Assembly (NCBI RefSeq): GCF_900115125.1
Contig: NZ_FOVJ01000011.1
Span: forward strand, 1-54,264
Source of the DNA: Nitrosospira briensis
GTDB lineage: Bacteria > Pseudomonadota > Gammaproteobacteria > Burkholderiales > Nitrosomonadaceae
Direction of reading: 5' to 3'
Length of the DNA stretch: 54,264 bases
Below, one piece after another: positions 40,944 to 51,520 of the stretch. Within the stretch, counting starts at the first letter, position 1. Each line of letters begins with the position of its first letter. The position numbers and the translations under genes are program-made. A model generated the notes under the pieces. That model saw only the letters and a list, made by a program, of their open reading frames with translations. It had not been told where the DNA came from and searched no databases.

Positions 40944-41144
40944 ATGAAATCGAAAGTCAAAGACTTGAAGACCAGGAATCCTGTGGAGCTGCAGCAGGAG
41001 CTACTGGAACTTTTGAGAGCGCAGTTTGGCCTGCGCATGCAGCATACAACCCAGCAGTTGGGCAATACTACTCAATTACGTAATGTGCGCCGCGATATCG
41101 CCCGCGTGAAAACCATTCTCAGCCAGAAGGCAAAGCAGTCATGA
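40944..41144 (+). CDS. rpmC: 50S ribosomal protein L29
   Basis: A 66-residue two-helix protein near the tunnel exit. It reads [20 protein letters not shown] and ends with [20 protein letters not shown]. It starts two bases after the rplP stop and overlaps rpsQ (ATGA). Confidence 0.95.
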   Translation: MKSKVKDLKTRNPVELQQELLELLRAQFGLRMQHTTQQLGNTTQLRNVRRDIARVKTILSQKAKQS

Positions 41145-41404
41145 GCGAATCCAAGTTGAGTACCCTTAGCGGAAAGGTGGTGAGTGACAAAATGGATAAA
41201 ACCATTACCGTTCTGGTTGAGCGAAAGGTCAAGCACCCGCTGTACGGCAAGATTATGGTTCGGTCAAAAAAGTACCATGTCCATGACGAAAATAATGAAT
41301 TTCATCCGGGCGACAGGGTGGTAATTGAAGAATGCCGGCCTCTGTCTAAAACGAAAGCCTGGCGCGTCGTCAAGTTAATGGAGAAGGAAAGTCAGATTAG
41401 CTGA
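41141..41404 (+). CDS. rpsQ: 30S ribosomal protein S17
   Basis: An 87-residue OB-fold protein with [36 protein letters not shown] and [13 protein letters not shown]. Last gene of the S10 operon segment; a 199-bp gap with a promoter follows. Confidence 0.96.
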   Translation: MSESKLSTLSGKVVSDKMDKTITVLVERKVKHPLYGKIMVRSKKYHVHDENNEFHPGDRVVIEECRPLSKTKAWRVVKLMEKESQIS

Positions 41405-41443
41405 TCAGTTCCAAGACGGACGTTTGGGAATTACCGTTCCGCC

Positions 41444-41472
41444 TTGCATTTCTGATAGGGTTGCCTTATAAT
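41444..41472 (+). promoter_or_regulatory. Internal promoter before rplN
   Basis: TTGCAT and TATAAT are separated by 17 bp. The -10 is perfect and the -35 matches four of six. It lies in the 199-bp gap between rpsQ and rplN, so the spc operon can be transcribed separately with a leader of about 125 nt. That leader includes AACCCGGACGGGTT, which can fold into a short hairpin. Confidence 0.7.
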
Positions 41473-41603
41473 TCGGCCTCTTCATTTTTCAGATGTTTAA
41501 TTTTTGCAGCCTTTAGTATTCTGGCGGCATCACAACCCGGACGGGTTCCAATACTATCCACGCCTTGGCTTGGGCTGGAAAAGTTGGAGAGAGTGAGTAA
41601 ATA

Positions 41604-41972
41604 ATGATCCAAATGCAATCGATTCTGCAAGTCGCGGATAATACGGGCGCGCGTTCAATCATGTGCATCAAGGTATTGGGTGGCTCTAAACGGCGTTATG
41701 CCGGTATTGGTGATGTCATAAAGGTCAGTATCAAGGATGTTGCGCCCAGGGGACGGGTAAAAAAAGGCGAAGTATACAATGCCGTTGTGGTCCGTACCGC
41801 AAAAGGAGTGCGCCGAGCCGATGGCTCACTGATCAAGTTTGACGGCAATGCTGCGGTGCTGCTGAACGCCAAGCTGGAGCCGATAGGCACACGTATTTTT
41901 GGCCCGGTTACGCGTGAATTACGTAACGCGCGCTTCATGAAAATCGTTTCGCTTGCGCCAGAAGTTCTGTAA
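41604..41972 (+). CDS. rplN: 50S ribosomal protein L14
   Basis: A 122-residue barrel protein at the subunit interface, starting [19 protein letters not shown] and containing [20 protein letters not shown]. It opens the spc operon after its own promoter. RBS GGAGAG. Confidence 0.97.
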   Translation: MIQMQSILQVADNTGARSIMCIKVLGGSKRRYAGIGDVIKVSIKDVAPRGRVKKGEVYNAVVVRTAKGVRRADGSLIKFDGNAAVLLNAKLEPIGTRIFGPVTRELRNARFMKIVSLAPEVL

Positions 41973-41993
41973 GCACGGGATAAGGAGCGAAAT

Positions 41994-42311
41994 ATGCGAA
42001 AAATAAAGAAGGGGGATGATGTGATCATCATCACCGGCAAGGACAAGGGTAAGCGCGGCACCGTGTTGCGCATGGTTAGCACCGATCTGGTGTTGATCGA
42101 GGGAGCCAACAAAGTCAAGAAACACCAGCGGCCGAATCCGAATAAGGGTGCGCCGGGTGGAATCGTCGAGATGGAAAATCCCATCCAGGTTTCAAATGTG
42201 GCGATTTATAACCCTATAACACAAAAAGCAGACCGGATAGGTTTTAAAACTCTTGAAGGGAAAGGCAAGGTCCGTTATTTCAAGTCGAGCGGCGAACTGC
42301 TTGATGCCTGA
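41994..42311 (+). CDS. rplX: 50S ribosomal protein L24
   Basis: A 105-residue assembly-initiator protein with a KOW motif ([20 protein letters not shown]), [15 protein letters not shown] and [24 protein letters not shown]. Confidence 0.97.
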   Translation: MRKIKKGDDVIIITGKDKGKRGTVLRMVSTDLVLIEGANKVKKHQRPNPNKGAPGGIVEMENPIQVSNVAIYNPITQKADRIGFKTLEGKGKVRYFKSSGELLDA

Positions 42312-42336
42312 AAAGGTAAAGGGAAGATAAAGATAT

Positions 42337-42876
42337 ATGGCTCGTTTACAAGAATATTACCGCAGCGACGTAGTAAAAAAGCTGATGGAGCAATTCGGTT
42401 ACAAATCTGTAATGGAAGTGCCGCGCATTGAGAAAATTACTCTTAACATGGGGGTGGGCGAGGCGGTCGCTGACAAGAAAATCATGGACAACGCCGTAAA
42501 TGACATGCAAAAGATCGCGGGTCAGAAACCTGTGGTGACCAGGGCACGAAAATCCATCGCCACTTTCAAGGTTCGGGATGGCTATCCAGTGGGCTGTATG
42601 GTGACATTGCGTCGTATTCGTATGTACGAGTTTCTTGATCGGCTGGTAAGCGTGGCAATACCGCGTATTCGCGATTTTCGCGGCATTTCGGGCAGGGCCT
42701 TTGACGGGCGCGGCAATTATAATATGGGCGTAAAGGAGCAGATTATTTTTCCGGAAATAGAGTACGACAAGATCGACGCACTACGGGGAATGAATATCAC
42801 TATTACTACCACCGCGAAAACCGACGCGGAAGCCAAGGCATTGTTGGCGGCGTTCAAATTTCCATTCAAAAACTGA
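42337..42876 (+). CDS. rplE: 50S ribosomal protein L5
   Basis: A 179-residue central-protuberance protein that binds 5S rRNA. It has [32 protein letters not shown] and [20 protein letters not shown]. In Escherichia coli S8 represses translation here; no clear copy of that site was identified. Confidence 0.97.
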   Translation: MARLQEYYRSDVVKKLMEQFGYKSVMEVPRIEKITLNMGVGEAVADKKIMDNAVNDMQKIAGQKPVVTRARKSIATFKVRDGYPVGCMVTLRRIRMYEFLDRLVSVAIPRIRDFRGISGRAFDGRGNYNMGVKEQIIFPEIEYDKIDALRGMNITITTTAKTDAEAKALLAAFKFPFKN

Positions 42877-42883
42877 GAGTAGC

Positions 42884-43189
42884 ATGGCTAAAGTCGCTGT
42901 AATCAACCGGGACCTGAAGCGCCGCGAAACGGTGAAGAAGTATGCTGCACGGCGCGCTGAACTATTGGTCATTATTAATGACGCCAATATGAGCGATGAG
43001 GACCGTCATTCTGCCAGAATAAAGCTACAGATGTTGCCGCGCAACTCCAGTCCGGTTCGATTGCGTAATCGCTGCTCATTGACTGGCCGTCCTCGTGGCG
43101 TTTACAGCAAGTTCGGTCTGGGACGCGGCAAGCTTCGCGATATCGCCATGAGTGGAGAAATTCCCGGCATGATCAAGGCAAGCTGGTAG
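42884..43189 (+). CDS. rpsN: 30S ribosomal protein S14
   Basis: A 101-residue head protein of the zinc-independent long form (no CxxC pairs). Features are [39 protein letters not shown] and the end [13 protein letters not shown]. It follows rplE by seven bases; 152 bp separate it from rpsH. Confidence 0.97.
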   Translation: MAKVAVINRDLKRRETVKKYAARRAELLVIINDANMSDEDRHSARIKLQMLPRNSSPVRLRNRCSLTGRPRGVYSKFGLGRGKLRDIAMSGEIPGMIKASW

Positions 43190-43341
43190 AGGCGAGAAGT
43201 GGACTTTGCGGGTGCGAGCAAACAAGATGTCCGGCGAGACTCAGTCATTTCAAAAGAGCAGGCCCGAGATGATCTATGTAAATTATTCAGAGATTGTGTA
43301 TATGGCTATTACGGAAATCGGATTTCTAGAGGTGCCCCTAG

Positions 43342-43737
43342 ATGAGCATGAGTGACCCCATTGCTGATATGTTGACGCGAATTCGTAATGCGCAGCGTTC
43401 GGAGAAAGCATCTGTTGTAATGCCTGCCTCCAAGCTTAAAGCAGCCATCGCACAAGTACTTAAGGATGAAGGGTACGTCGAGGATTTTGCGGTTCATGAA
43501 GCTGACGGCAAACCGGTGCTCAACATCAACCTGAAATATTACGCCGGACGTCCGGTAATCGAGAAAATCGAACGTGTAAGCCGTCCTGGATTACGAATTT
43601 ACAAAGCCAGTGACAAACTCCCTAGTGTAATGAACGGTCTTGGCGTGGCGATAGTATCAACATCAAAGGGTGTAATGACCGAACGTAAAGCCCGCGCCAG
43701 TGGCGTTGGCGGTGAAGTGTTGTGCATAGTGGCCTAA
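43342..43737 (+). CDS. rpsH: 30S ribosomal protein S8
   Basis: A 131-residue primary rRNA-binding protein, starting [18 protein letters not shown] and ending with the RNA-binding [11 protein letters not shown]. The Shine-Dalgarno GAGGTG sits between two CTAG copies (43326-43329, 43338-43341) that can partly pair around it. Confidence 0.97.
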   Translation: MSMSDPIADMLTRIRNAQRSEKASVVMPASKLKAAIAQVLKDEGYVEDFAVHEADGKPVLNINLKYYAGRPVIEKIERVSRPGLRIYKASDKLPSVMNGLGVAIVSTSKGVMTERKARASGVGGEVLCIVA

Positions 43738-43748
43738 GGGTATAGAAA

Positions 43749-44282
43749 ATGTCTCGAGTGGGTAAAAATCCTGTGCCAGTTCCGGCAAACGTCGAAGTGA
43801 TCCTGTCACCTTCGGAGGTGTCGGTAAAAGGACCGTTGGGCACGTTGCGGCATAATCTTGTTTCCGATATTGCTATTGAGCGCGACGGCGAAACTTTGCT
43901 GGTGAAAGCTTCCAACGACTCCAAGCAGGCAAACGCGATGTCCGGGACTACCCGCGCGCTGCTGGCCAATATGGTCAAAGGGGTAACCAGCGGTTTCGAA
44001 AAAAAATTGACCTTGGTGGGCGTGGGCTATCGCGCCCAGGCTGCAAGTGATGTTCTGAACCTGACCTTGGGATTTTCACATCCCGTCACTCATAAAATGC
44101 CCGAGGGCGTTAGGGTGGAAACGCCCACTCAAACGGAAGTCATTATCAAGGGAATGGATAAGCAGCAAGTTGGCCAGGTGGCAGCGGACATACGCGCATA
44201 TCGCAAGCCGGAGCCCTATAAAGGCAAGGGCGTGCGTTACGCCGACGAAGTAATCGTCATGAAAGAAACCAAGAAAAAATAA
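43749..44282 (+). CDS. rplF: 50S ribosomal protein L6
   Basis: A 177-residue two-domain protein near the sarcin-ricin loop. It begins [16 protein letters not shown] and ends with the conserved [17 protein letters not shown]. Eleven bases after rpsH. Confidence 0.97.
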   Translation: MSRVGKNPVPVPANVEVILSPSEVSVKGPLGTLRHNLVSDIAIERDGETLLVKASNDSKQANAMSGTTRALLANMVKGVTSGFEKKLTLVGVGYRAQAASDVLNLTLGFSHPVTHKMPEGVRVETPTQTEVIIKGMDKQQVGQVAADIRAYRKPEPYKGKGVRYADEVIVMKETKKK

Positions 44283-44293
44283 TTAGGGTAGAT

Positions 44294-44650
44294 ATGCCAA
44301 ATCCAACAGAATCCCGTCTGCGCCGTGCTCGTCGAACTCGCGCGAAGATAGTCGAGTTAAAGGTGGTGCGTTTGGCGGTGCATCGCAGCAATTCTCATAT
44401 TTATGCACAACTGATAGATGGCACTGGTGCCAGGGTTTTGACCAGCGCATCTACCCTGGAACCGGAGTTGCGGAAAGATCTGCCAAACGGAGGCACCATA
44501 GATGCGGCGGCGGCTGTAGGCAAAAGGGTTGCGGAGAAGGCACGAGGCCTGGGTATAGAGATAGTTGCATTTGACCGTTCAGGCTTTAAATATCATGGGC
44601 GCGTGAAGGCGTTGGCCGAAGCTGCCCGTGAGCACGGCCTCAAATTCTAA
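44294..44650 (+). CDS. rplR: 50S ribosomal protein L18
   Basis: A 118-residue 5S rRNA-binding protein: [31 protein letters not shown], and [20 protein letters not shown]. Length is normal. Confidence 0.97.
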   Translation: MPNPTESRLRRARRTRAKIVELKVVRLAVHRSNSHIYAQLIDGTGARVLTSASTLEPELRKDLPNGGTIDAAAAVGKRVAEKARGLGIEIVAFDRSGFKYHGRVKALAEAAREHGLKF

Positions 44651-44663
44651 GTGAGGAAAGATA

Positions 44664-45206
44664 ATGGCTAAGATGCAGGGACGGATGCAGGGGAAGGTAC
44701 CCCAGGGTGATGATCGAGGTGACGGGCTCAAGGAAAAAATGGTAGCGATCAATCGCGTTACCAAAGTAGTCAAGGGGGGACGCATTCTTGGTTTCGCTGC
44801 CTTGACAGTGGTCGGGAACGGAGACGGTGGCGTTGGCATGGGCAAGGGAAAGTCCCGCGAAGTGCCGGTTGCGGTACAAAAAGCAATGGATGAAGCGCGT
44901 CGCAAGATGATCAAGGTAAATCTCAAGAACGGCACGCTACACCACCCGGTTATAGGAAAACATGGCGCCGCGACGGTATATATGCAACCTGCATCCGAGG
45001 GGACTGGTATTATTGCCGGCGGTCCGATGCGGGCAATATTTGAGGTGATGGGCGTGCACAACATCCTTGCGAAATGTATCGGTTCCACCAATCCATATAA
45101 TGTCGTGCGTGCGACCTTGCACGGTTTGCAAACAATGAATACGCCGTCGGAGATCGCAGCGAAGCGTGGCAAGAGCGTCGAAGAAATCATGGGGCTGGCT
45201 AAATGA
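44664..45206 (+). CDS. rpsE: 30S ribosomal protein S5
   Basis: A 180-residue protein that guards decoding accuracy. The double-stranded-RNA-type N-domain has [20 protein letters not shown] and [19 protein letters not shown] (wild type at the spectinomycin loop); the C-domain has [20 protein letters not shown]. It overlaps rpmD (ATGA). Confidence 0.97.
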   Translation: MAKMQGRMQGKVPQGDDRGDGLKEKMVAINRVTKVVKGGRILGFAALTVVGNGDGGVGMGKGKSREVPVAVQKAMDEARRKMIKVNLKNGTLHHPVIGKHGAATVYMQPASEGTGIIAGGPMRAIFEVMGVHNILAKCIGSTNPYNVVRATLHGLQTMNTPSEIAAKRGKSVEEIMGLAK

Positions 45207-45391
45207 CCATGAATGAAAAGAAAATCAAGGTTACCTTGATAAAGAGCCTGATCGGCACGAAAAGGTCACATCGAGCAACCGCGCGTGGTCTGGGACTCCG
45301 CGGGATTAACAGCAGCGTGGAGCTGGAAGATACTCCGGCGGTGCGAGGTATGATCAACAATATTTATTACCTCGTTAAAAGTGAGGCGTAG
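45203..45391 (+). CDS. rpmD: 50S ribosomal protein L30
   Basis: A 62-residue protein with [39 protein letters not shown] and the ending [10 protein letters not shown]. The start is either ATG 45203, overlapping rpsE, or the ATG two codons later. Confidence 0.94.
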   Translation: MTMNEKKIKVTLIKSLIGTKRSHRATARGLGLRGINSSVELEDTPAVRGMINNIYYLVKSEA

Positions 45392-45823
45392 ATGCGGCTG
45401 AATTCCATTAAACCTGCGGCTGGCGCCAAGCACTCCAAGCGGCGCGTGGGCCGAGGCATTGGCTCCGGGATCGGGAAGACTGCAGGGCGAGGTCACAAGG
45501 GGCAAAAATCCCGTTCGGGTGGCTTTCACAAGGTTGGCTTCGAGGGTGGCCAGATGCCCTTGCAGCGCCGTTTGCCCAAGCGCGGCTTTATTTCCCTGAC
45601 TCGAAAAGACATTGCCGAAGTGCGGCTGTCAGCTCTGGCGGGACTGCCTGGTGACGCTATTGATATCCTTATATTGAAGCAGGCAGGCATTGTTCCCGGG
45701 TCAGCCATGGCGGCGAAGGTAATACTTTCGGGAAAGATCGAGCGGGCGGTAAAATTGCAGGGAATCGCGGTAACAAAAGGCGCGAAAGCCGCAATTGAAG
45801 CTGTTGGCGGTAGTGTTGAATAA
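45392..45823 (+). CDS. rplO: 50S ribosomal protein L15
   Basis: A 143-residue assembly protein whose glycine-rich basic N-terminus ([20 protein letters not shown], then KSRSGG) threads into 23S rRNA; the [17 protein letters not shown] motif is present. It begins directly after the rpmD stop. Confidence 0.97.
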   Translation: MRLNSIKPAAGAKHSKRRVGRGIGSGIGKTAGRGHKGQKSRSGGFHKVGFEGGQMPLQRRLPKRGFISLTRKDIAEVRLSALAGLPGDAIDILILKQAGIVPGSAMAAKVILSGKIERAVKLQGIAVTKGAKAAIEAVGGSVE

Positions 45824-45840
45824 GCTCAAGAGGACATATA

Positions 45841-47169
45841 TTGGCCGCTAGCGAATCTTTGCGGGGACTTTCCGGGAAACTCGGTGACTTGAAACGCCGG
45901 TTATGGTTTCTGCTGCTCGCGTTGGTTGTCTATCGCATCGGCGCGCATGTTCCGGTGCCCGGTATTGACCCCGTCGTGCTTAAAGACTTGTTCGAGTCGC
46001 AGCAGGGAGGCATTCTTGGCATGTTCAACATGTTTTCCGGGGGCGCGCTTTCCCGCTTTTCGATTTTTGCTCTGGGGATCATGCCCTATATTTCCGCCTC
46101 GATCATCATGCAACTGGGAACCGTTGCGTTCCCGACCCTGGAGGCGCTGAAAAAGGAAGGCGAATCTGGACGCAGGAAGATTACCCAGTACACCCGATAT
46201 GGCACGCTGGGATTGGCGCTCGTGCAAGGCTATGGTATTTCGATCGCGTTGCAGGCTCAGGCGGGACTGGTGATTGAACCCGGACCGATGTTCCTGTTGA
46301 CGACCGTTATAACGCTCGTTACAGGAACGATATTCCTCATGTGGCTAGGGGAGCAGATTACGGAACGTGGCATAGGCAATGGCATATCGCTGATCATTTT
46401 TGCCGGCATTGCGGCCGGTCTCCCCAGTGCAATAGGGGGAACGCTCGAGCTGGTTCGAACAGGCGCGATGCATTTTCTGGTGGCGTTGGGAATCTTCGTG
46501 GCGGCGACGGCGGTAACGGCCTTTGTGGTCTTCGTGGAACGTGGCCAGCGCAAGATATTGGTAAATTATGCCAAGCGCCAGGTTGGGCGGAAGGTTTATG
46601 GCGGGCAAAGTTCCCATTTGCCGCTGAAACTGAATATGTCTGGCGTGATTCCGCCGATCTTTGCTTCCAGCATTATATTGTTTCCGGCCACGCTTGCCGG
46701 ATGGTTTGCCACGGGTGAATCAATGAGCTGGCTCAAGGATATCAGCGGTGCGCTATCTCCGGGTCAGCCGATCTACGTCATCATGTATGCGGCAATGATC
46801 ATATTTTTCTGCTTCTTCTATACAGCGCTGGTATTCAACCCCAGGGAGACCGCCGAAAATCTGAAAAAAAGCGGAGCATTCATCCCCGGGATCCGTCCGG
46901 GCGAGCAGACTGCACGGTATATCGAACGGATCATGTTAAGGCTTACATTGGCGGGAGCAATTTACGTAACGCTCGTGTGCTTGCTACCGGAGTTTCTGAT
47001 TTTGAAATGGAATGTGCCTTTTTACTTTGGAGGAACTTCCCTGCTTATTATTGTCGTAGTGACGATGGACTTCATGGCGCAGGTACAGGCATATATCATG
47101 TCTCACCAATACGAGAGCCTATTGAAGAAAACCAACTTCAAGGGCGGTGGCGGATTGCCGGCGAGATAG
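45841..47169 (+). CDS. secY: Preprotein translocase subunit SecY
   Basis: A 442-residue ten-helix channel protein of the Sec translocon. Recognisable parts are the N-terminal [19 protein letters not shown], the plug region [40 protein letters not shown], and [20 protein letters not shown] near the last loops. TTG start at 45841 with AAGAGGA upstream. Its partner SecE is at 17594. Confidence 0.97.
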   Translation: MAASESLRGLSGKLGDLKRRLWFLLLALVVYRIGAHVPVPGIDPVVLKDLFESQQGGILGMFNMFSGGALSRFSIFALGIMPYISASIIMQLGTVAFPTLEALKKEGESGRRKITQYTRYGTLGLALVQGYGISIALQAQAGLVIEPGPMFLLTTVITLVTGTIFLMWLGEQITERGIGNGISLIIFAGIAAGLPSAIGGTLELVRTGAMHFLVALGIFVAATAVTAFVVFVERGQRKILVNYAKRQVGRKVYGGQSSHLPLKLNMSGVIPPIFASSIILFPATLAGWFATGESMSWLKDISGALSPGQPIYVIMYAAMIIFFCFFYTALVFNPRETAENLKKSGAFIPGIRPGEQTARYIERIMLRLTLAGAIYVTLVCLLPEFLILKWNVPFYFGGTSLLIIVVVTMDFMAQVQAYIMSHQYESLLKKTNFKGGGGLPAR

Positions 47170-47185
47170 TGCAACCAGGGACAGG

Positions 47186-47404
47186 ATGACAAAGGAAGAG
47201 ACGATACAGATGCAAGGCGAGATACTGGAAACGTTGCCGAACGCAACGTTCCGGGTCAAGCTGGAAAACGGGCACGTAGTTCTGGGGCATATTTCGGGTA
47301 AGATGCGGATGCATTATATTCGGATACTACCGGGCGATAAGGTAACCGTGGACTTGACGCCTTACGATTTAAGCAGAGCGCGGATTACATTTCGCGCCAA
47401 ATAG
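47186..47404 (+). CDS. infA: Translation initiation factor IF-1
   Basis: A 72-residue OB-fold protein occupying the ribosomal A site during initiation. It has the standard [40 protein letters not shown] and the [15 protein letters not shown] end. I start at ATG 47186 (MTKEETI); the frame remains open into secY. IF-1 lies between secY and rpmJ as in other Betaproteobacteria. Confidence 0.96.
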   Translation: MTKEETIQMQGEILETLPNATFRVKLENGHVVLGHISGKMRMHYIRILPGDKVTVDLTPYDLSRARITFRAK

Positions 47405-47420
47405 TTGGAAAGGAGCATTC

Positions 47421-47534
47421 ATGAAAGTGTTGGCCTCAGTAAAAAAAATCTGCCGTAATTGCAAAATTATCAGACGCAATCGAGTCGTGCGGGTAATTTG
47501 TACCGATCCGAGACACAAGCAGCGCCAGGGGTAA
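47421..47534 (+). CDS. rpmJ: 50S ribosomal protein L36
   Basis: A 37-residue zinc-ribbon protein, [20 protein letters not shown], with ligands from CRNC, ICTDPRH (Cys and His). It is the zinc-binding form. AAAGGAG precedes the ATG; it is 16 bases after infA. Confidence 0.95.
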   Translation: MKVLASVKKICRNCKIIRRNRVVRVICTDPRHKQRQG

Positions 47535-47588
47535 TCGGATAAGCCTTGCTTTCGATGTTATAATTCAAAAATTTTCTGGGAAAACTGT

Positions 47589-47966
47589 ATGGCCCGTATC
47601 GCTGGAGTAAATATCCCAAATCATCAGCATGCCGAAATTGCATTGACATCGATTTACGGCATCGGACGCACCCGCGCGCGTGAAATTTGTGCAGCGTCTG
47701 GAATCGGTCCATCGACGAAGATCAAAGATGTAACTGATGTTCAGATGGACATGCTGCGGGATAACGTCGCGAAGTTTGCGGTTGAAGGCGATTTGCGGCG
47801 TGAAGTATCAATGAATATTAAACGTTTGATGGATCTTGGTTGCTACCGTGGATTGCGCCACCGTCGCGGCCTGCCGGTACGGGGTCAACGAACCCGTACA
47901 AATGCCAGGACACGTAAAGGTCCCCGCAAGGCCGTTCGGGCCTCAAGCGGAAAGGCCGCAAGATAA
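47589..47966 (+). CDS. rpsM: 30S ribosomal protein S13
   Basis: A 125-residue head protein: [32 protein letters not shown], and the C-terminal [20 protein letters not shown] tail. A TATAAT at 47559-47564 lies 25 bases before the start, but no matching -35 was seen. Confidence 0.97.
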   Translation: MARIAGVNIPNHQHAEIALTSIYGIGRTRAREICAASGIGPSTKIKDVTDVQMDMLRDNVAKFAVEGDLRREVSMNIKRLMDLGCYRGLRHRRGLPVRGQRTRTNARTRKGPRKAVRASSGKAAR

Positions 47967-48012
47967 CTGTTATTCAAGCTAACCGAGCGGTAGTAAAAAG
48001 GGATAATTCGAT

Positions 48013-48402
48013 ATGGTAAAAGCAGCCACACGGGTACGCAAGAAAGTCAAGAAGAACGTGGCGGAAGGTATTGCGCATGTTCACGCCTCATTCAATAACA
48101 CGATCGTGACCATTACAGACCGTCAGGGTAATGCCCTGTCGTGGGCGACCTCCGGAGGCGCCGGTTTCAAGGGATCGCGAAAGAGCACTCCCTTTGCTGC
48201 CCAGGTTGCGGCTGAGCAAGCCAGCAAGGTTGCGCAGGAATGCGGTGTAAAGAATTTGGAGGTGCGTATCAAAGGTCCCGGTCCGGGGCGTGAATCCGCA
48301 GTGCGTGCATTGAACGCAGCGGGTTTTAAAATCACCAGTATTTCGGATGTGACGCCAGTTCCACATAACGGCTGCCGTCCTCCGAAGAAACGCCGTATTT
48401 AA
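48013..48402 (+). CDS. rpsK: 30S ribosomal protein S11
   Basis: A 129-residue platform protein with [35 protein letters not shown] and the ending [18 protein letters not shown]. Length is normal. Confidence 0.97.
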   Translation: MVKAATRVRKKVKKNVAEGIAHVHASFNNTIVTITDRQGNALSWATSGGAGFKGSRKSTPFAAQVAAEQASKVAQECGVKNLEVRIKGPGPGRESAVRALNAAGFKITSISDVTPVPHNGCRPPKKRRI

Positions 48403-48412
48403 GGAGTAGATA

Positions 48413-49039
48413 GTGGCTAGAAATCTTGACCCCAAATGTCGCCAGTGTCGACGCGAGGGAGAGAAGTTGTTCCTGAAAGGCGAAAAGTGTTTCACCGACA
48501 AGTGCGCGATTGAGCGGCGCAATTATGCTCCCGGTCAACATGGTCAAAAGAGCGCGCGTCTATCCGATTATGGAGTACAGCTCCGCGAGAAGCAGAAGCT
48601 GCGCCGGATATACGGGATATTGGAGCGTCAGTTCCGCAATAACTACGAGTTGGCTGACAGGCAGCGAGGCGTGACGGGTGAGAATTTGCTTCAATTGCTG
48701 GAATGCCGCCTGGATACCGTTTCATATCGTATGGGTTTTGGCGCATCGCGTTCAGAAGCGCGCCAGATCGTACGTCATAACGCAGTCATGGTAAATGGGC
48801 GTAGAGTCAATATTCCTTCCTATCAGGTCAAGCCGGGGGATGTAATAGAGGTGACCGAAAAAGCTAAAAACCACCTGCGGATAAAAGCCGCGGTTGAAGC
48901 TGCCGAGCAGAGGACATTTCCGGAGTGGATAGAGGTGGATGTCAAAGCGATGAAAGGCACCTTCAAGGTTAAGCCGGAAAGGTCCGATTTGCCCTCGAGT
49001 ATCAATGAATCATTAGTCATTGAGCTGTATTCCAAGTAA
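48413..49039 (+). CDS. rpsD: 30S ribosomal protein S4
   Basis: A 208-residue assembly protein. It is the zinc-binding type: [16 protein letters not shown] supply four Cys at the N-terminus. The S4 RNA-binding domain ([20 protein letters not shown]) is present. GTG start at 48413 with AAGGAG upstream. In enterobacteria S4 represses the alpha operon. Confidence 0.97.
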   Translation: MARNLDPKCRQCRREGEKLFLKGEKCFTDKCAIERRNYAPGQHGQKSARLSDYGVQLREKQKLRRIYGILERQFRNNYELADRQRGVTGENLLQLLECRLDTVSYRMGFGASRSEARQIVRHNAVMVNGRRVNIPSYQVKPGDVIEVTEKAKNHLRIKAAVEAAEQRTFPEWIEVDVKAMKGTFKVKPERSDLPSSINESLVIELYSK

Positions 49040-49073
49040 TCAACTGCCAAGCTCTCCGCAAAAGGATCAGGCT

Positions 49074-50078
49074 ATGCCAAGCAACACTTTTCTTACGCCG
49101 CGCATTATCGACGTGCAGAATATTTCCCCGCTACACGCCAAGATTACCATGGAACCGTTTGAACGCGGCTACGGGCACACTTTGGGAAACGCGTTGCGTC
49201 GGATTCTGCTATCGTCAATGCCCGGATTCGCCCCGACTGAAGTTCAGATTAGCGGGGTGGTGCATGAATATTCGGCTCTGGACGGCGTGCAGGAGGATGT
49301 TGTCGATATCCTGCTTAATCTCAAGGGCATTGTTCTGAAACTGCATAACCGTACCGAGGCTACTCTGATCCTCAAAAAGAAAGGCGAAGGGACGGTCACC
49401 GCGAGTGATATCGAAGCCGGCCACGATGTGGAGATCATCAATCCGGATCACGTAGTGGCGCACCTTACCGCAGGCGGTAAGCTGGATATGCAAATTAAGG
49501 TAGAGCTGGGGCGTGGTTATGTTCCTGGAACAGTGCGGCAACTGGCAAACGAGGCTCGTACCATCGGCAGCATTTTGCTGGATGCGTCCTTCAGTCCCGT
49601 TAGGCGTGTAAGCTATGCGGTGGAAAGCGCCCGGGTTGAACAGCGTACCGACCTGGACAAGTTGATTATGGATATTGAAACCAATGGAGTCGTCGATCCA
49701 GAGGAAGCGATTCGTTATGCGGCGAAGGTATTGGTGGAGCAGCTTTCCGTATTTGCTGACCTCAAGGGTACGCCTTTACCGGTTGAACAGCCGAAATTGC
49801 CTCAGATTGATCCGGTTTTATTGCGGCCAGTGGATGATCTTGAACTTACTGTACGTTCTGCCAATTGCCTGAAGGCGGAGAACATTTACTATATTGGTGA
49901 CTTGATTCAGCGTACTGAAACCGAGCTGCTGAAAACCCCGAACCTGGGCAGGAAGTCGTTAAACGAAATCAAGGAAGTACTGGCCTCACGTGGGTTGACT
50001 CTGGGCATGAAACTGGAAAGCTGGCCGCCTTCCAATCTTGATAAAGGTAAAAAGGAAACAAGTCATGCGGCACCATAA
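49074..50078 (+). CDS. rpoA: RNA polymerase subunit alpha
   Basis: A 334-residue subunit. The N-terminal domain assembles the core enzyme ([32 protein letters not shown]); the C-terminal domain binds UP elements and activators ([36 protein letters not shown]). I start at ATG 49074 (MPSNTFLTP) with AAAGGA upstream; the frame opens earlier inside rpsD. It overlaps rplQ by 14 nt. Confidence 0.97.
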   Translation: MPSNTFLTPRIIDVQNISPLHAKITMEPFERGYGHTLGNALRRILLSSMPGFAPTEVQISGVVHEYSALDGVQEDVVDILLNLKGIVLKLHNRTEATLILKKKGEGTVTASDIEAGHDVEIINPDHVVAHLTAGGKLDMQIKVELGRGYVPGTVRQLANEARTIGSILLDASFSPVRRVSYAVESARVEQRTDLDKLIMDIETNGVVDPEEAIRYAAKVLVEQLSVFADLKGTPLPVEQPKLPQIDPVLLRPVDDLELTVRSANCLKAENIYYIGDLIQRTETELLKTPNLGRKSLNEIKEVLASRGLTLGMKLESWPPSNLDKGKKETSHAAP

Positions 50079-50463
50079 TGGATTAAGGAAACTGAATCGC
50101 ACAAGCAGCCATCGGCTGGCAATGCTGCGTAATATGACGAATTCTCTATTGCGGCACGAGGTTATTAAAACTACGCTGCCGAAAGCAAAGGAGTTGCGTC
50201 GTGTAATTGAGCCAATGATAACGTTAGGCAAAAAGCCTTCGCTTGCGAATAGACGGTTAGCCTTTGATCGATTGCGCGACCGCGATATGGTCGGCAAGTT
50301 GTTTGCCGAGCTCGGTCCCCGTTATCAGTCGCGAAATGGCGGTTACTTGCGTATTCTTAAATTCGGCTTTCGAAAGGGGGATAACGCGCCCATGGCGCTG
50401 GTCGAGTTAATGGATCGTCCCGAACAGGCGGTTGCGGCTGGAGCCGGCAAAGCTGATACTTAA
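50065..50463 (+). CDS. rplQ: 50S ribosomal protein L17
   Basis: A 132-residue protein. It begins [20 protein letters not shown] and contains [20 protein letters not shown] and [21 protein letters not shown] start at ATG 50065, inside the end of rpoA, because this gives the universal MRH start. It closes the alpha operon. Confidence 0.97.
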   Translation: MRHHNGLRKLNRTSSHRLAMLRNMTNSLLRHEVIKTTLPKAKELRRVIEPMITLGKKPSLANRRLAFDRLRDRDMVGKLFAELGPRYQSRNGGYLRILKFGFRKGDNAPMALVELMDRPEQAVAAGAGKADT

Positions 50464-50490
50464 GTACTTGCGAATCGCGGGATTAAAAAG

Positions 50491-50513
50491 AGCCGGGTTA
50501 ACCCGGCTTTTTT
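50491..50513 (+). terminator. Rho-independent terminator of the alpha operon
   Basis: AGCCGGGTTAACCCGGCT, a perfect palindrome forming a stem of seven or more GC-rich pairs, is followed by six T. It lies 28 nt after the rplQ stop codon and should end the whole ribosomal protein transcript. Confidence 0.93.
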
Positions 50514-50587
50514 ATGCCTGATAAGATTATAATCAACGTCAAGCGGTACCGGGTAATATTCCTTTTGGTTGAGATGGGGTCATTTGG

Positions 50588-50905
50588 ATGGATTTAACAA
50601 ATTGGACTGACAACGAACTTGTTTCGGTTCGCGAGAAGCTTCAATCATGGCGCGACCAACGAGAGGAGCCTACGTGGGGAAACAAGTTCTTGAACTGGAC
50701 AGGGTATATGGGGGCTTTTGCATTTCTCTCCGGGCTTACCGACATTTTCTTCGGTGGACCAAATGTATCGAATGGACTCTTGATCGTACTTGGGGTTCTT
50801 GCCTGCTTTTCCTGGTATAGGGGTGAGAAGCAGCGAAAGAAAAATATAAGTTTTCTGGAAGAACTGGATCAAGAGCTTTCGCGTCGAGGTCGTAAATATA
50901 AATAA
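50588..50905 (+). CDS. Small membrane protein of unknown function
   Basis: A 105-residue protein I do not recognise. An amphipathic N-terminal part (TDNELVSVREKLQSWRDQRE) precedes two hydrophobic stretches (about 40-56 and 62-80, with YMGAFAFLSGLTDIFFGGP and GLLIVLGVLACFSWYRG), then a charged C-terminal helix (ISFLEELDQELSRRGRKYK). It is the first gene after the alpha-operon terminator; a TATAAT at 50528-50533 is a possible -10. The next gene begins three bases after its stop codon, suggesting a two-gene operon. Confidence 0.65.
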   Translation: MDLTNWTDNELVSVREKLQSWRDQREEPTWGNKFLNWTGYMGAFAFLSGLTDIFFGGPNVSNGLLIVLGVLACFSWYRGEKQRKKNISFLEELDQELSRRGRKYK

Positions 50906-50908
50906 GGA

Positions 50909-51436
50909 GTGAACTCTGCGCCTGGACGTATGCTCCGAGATAACCAGGATTTGAATCTGAAAGAATGCGAGTTGATTTTCACTCCAAATATGCCAGATAA
51001 GGAGATTGACAAGGTTCTTCCCGATGAGGAAGACGTTGCGCTTTTTGAATCTCTCTGTCAGTTTGTATGGGTTCAGGGTGAACCGCTGCCGTTGATCTAT
51101 GACGTGGAACACCCCGTTTATGCAAAGCACGGCATAGACCTTGCAGCTTTAAGACGCCTGGAGGCACTTGGCCTGGTATCGTTTGACGCAACCGGATATG
51201 TCAAAGGAAAATTCGGTAAACATACTCGCTTGTTTTATTTTCGCAAGCCGACAAAAATACAGTTCCTGCGGGAAGCAAAAAATTGCCTTGATCTCGGTCA
51301 CGTCCTCCTGACCGAGAAAGGAAAAGCATTGGCGGCTGTATGCGTTGCACTGAGAAATCAGGAATTTTATGAATACGTAATTGAAAGATGGTTTCGGCAG
51401 GGGATGATTGTTTCATCCATTCTGCCAAGACGTTGA
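50909..51436 (+). CDS. Unknown protein, possibly TIGR03899-like
   Basis: A soluble protein of up to 175 residues. It has PDEEDVALFESLCQFVWV, the strand-turn-strand HGIDLAALRRLEALGLVSFD (a winged-helix-like pattern) and VLLTEKGKALAAVC near the C-terminus, which recall the TIGR03899 / DUF2806 style of unknown proteins; this is a tentative match. The start is unclear: GTG 50909 lies directly on the AAGGAG of the preceding gene's end, whereas ATG 50930 (MLRDNQ) is 21 bases from it. I list the longer form. It is closely linked to the small membrane protein upstream. Confidence 0.6.
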   Translation: MNSAPGRMLRDNQDLNLKECELIFTPNMPDKEIDKVLPDEEDVALFESLCQFVWVQGEPLPLIYDVEHPVYAKHGIDLAALRRLEALGLVSFDATGYVKGKFGKHTRLFYFRKPTKIQFLREAKNCLDLGHVLLTEKGKALAAVCVALRNQEFYEYVIERWFRQGMIVSSILPRR

Positions 51437-51520
51437 AATCTTCCTCAAAAACATGCCGACTGCGATTGCTACTTGAACTACTTGGCAAGACGCTCCCGAG
51501 CATAACGTTGCTCAGGAAAT

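Noticed and set aside
43326-43341. CTAG-based hairpin over the rpsH ribosome-binding site
   Set aside because: The stem has an A-C mismatch and a tight loop, so it is too weak to claim as a regulator.
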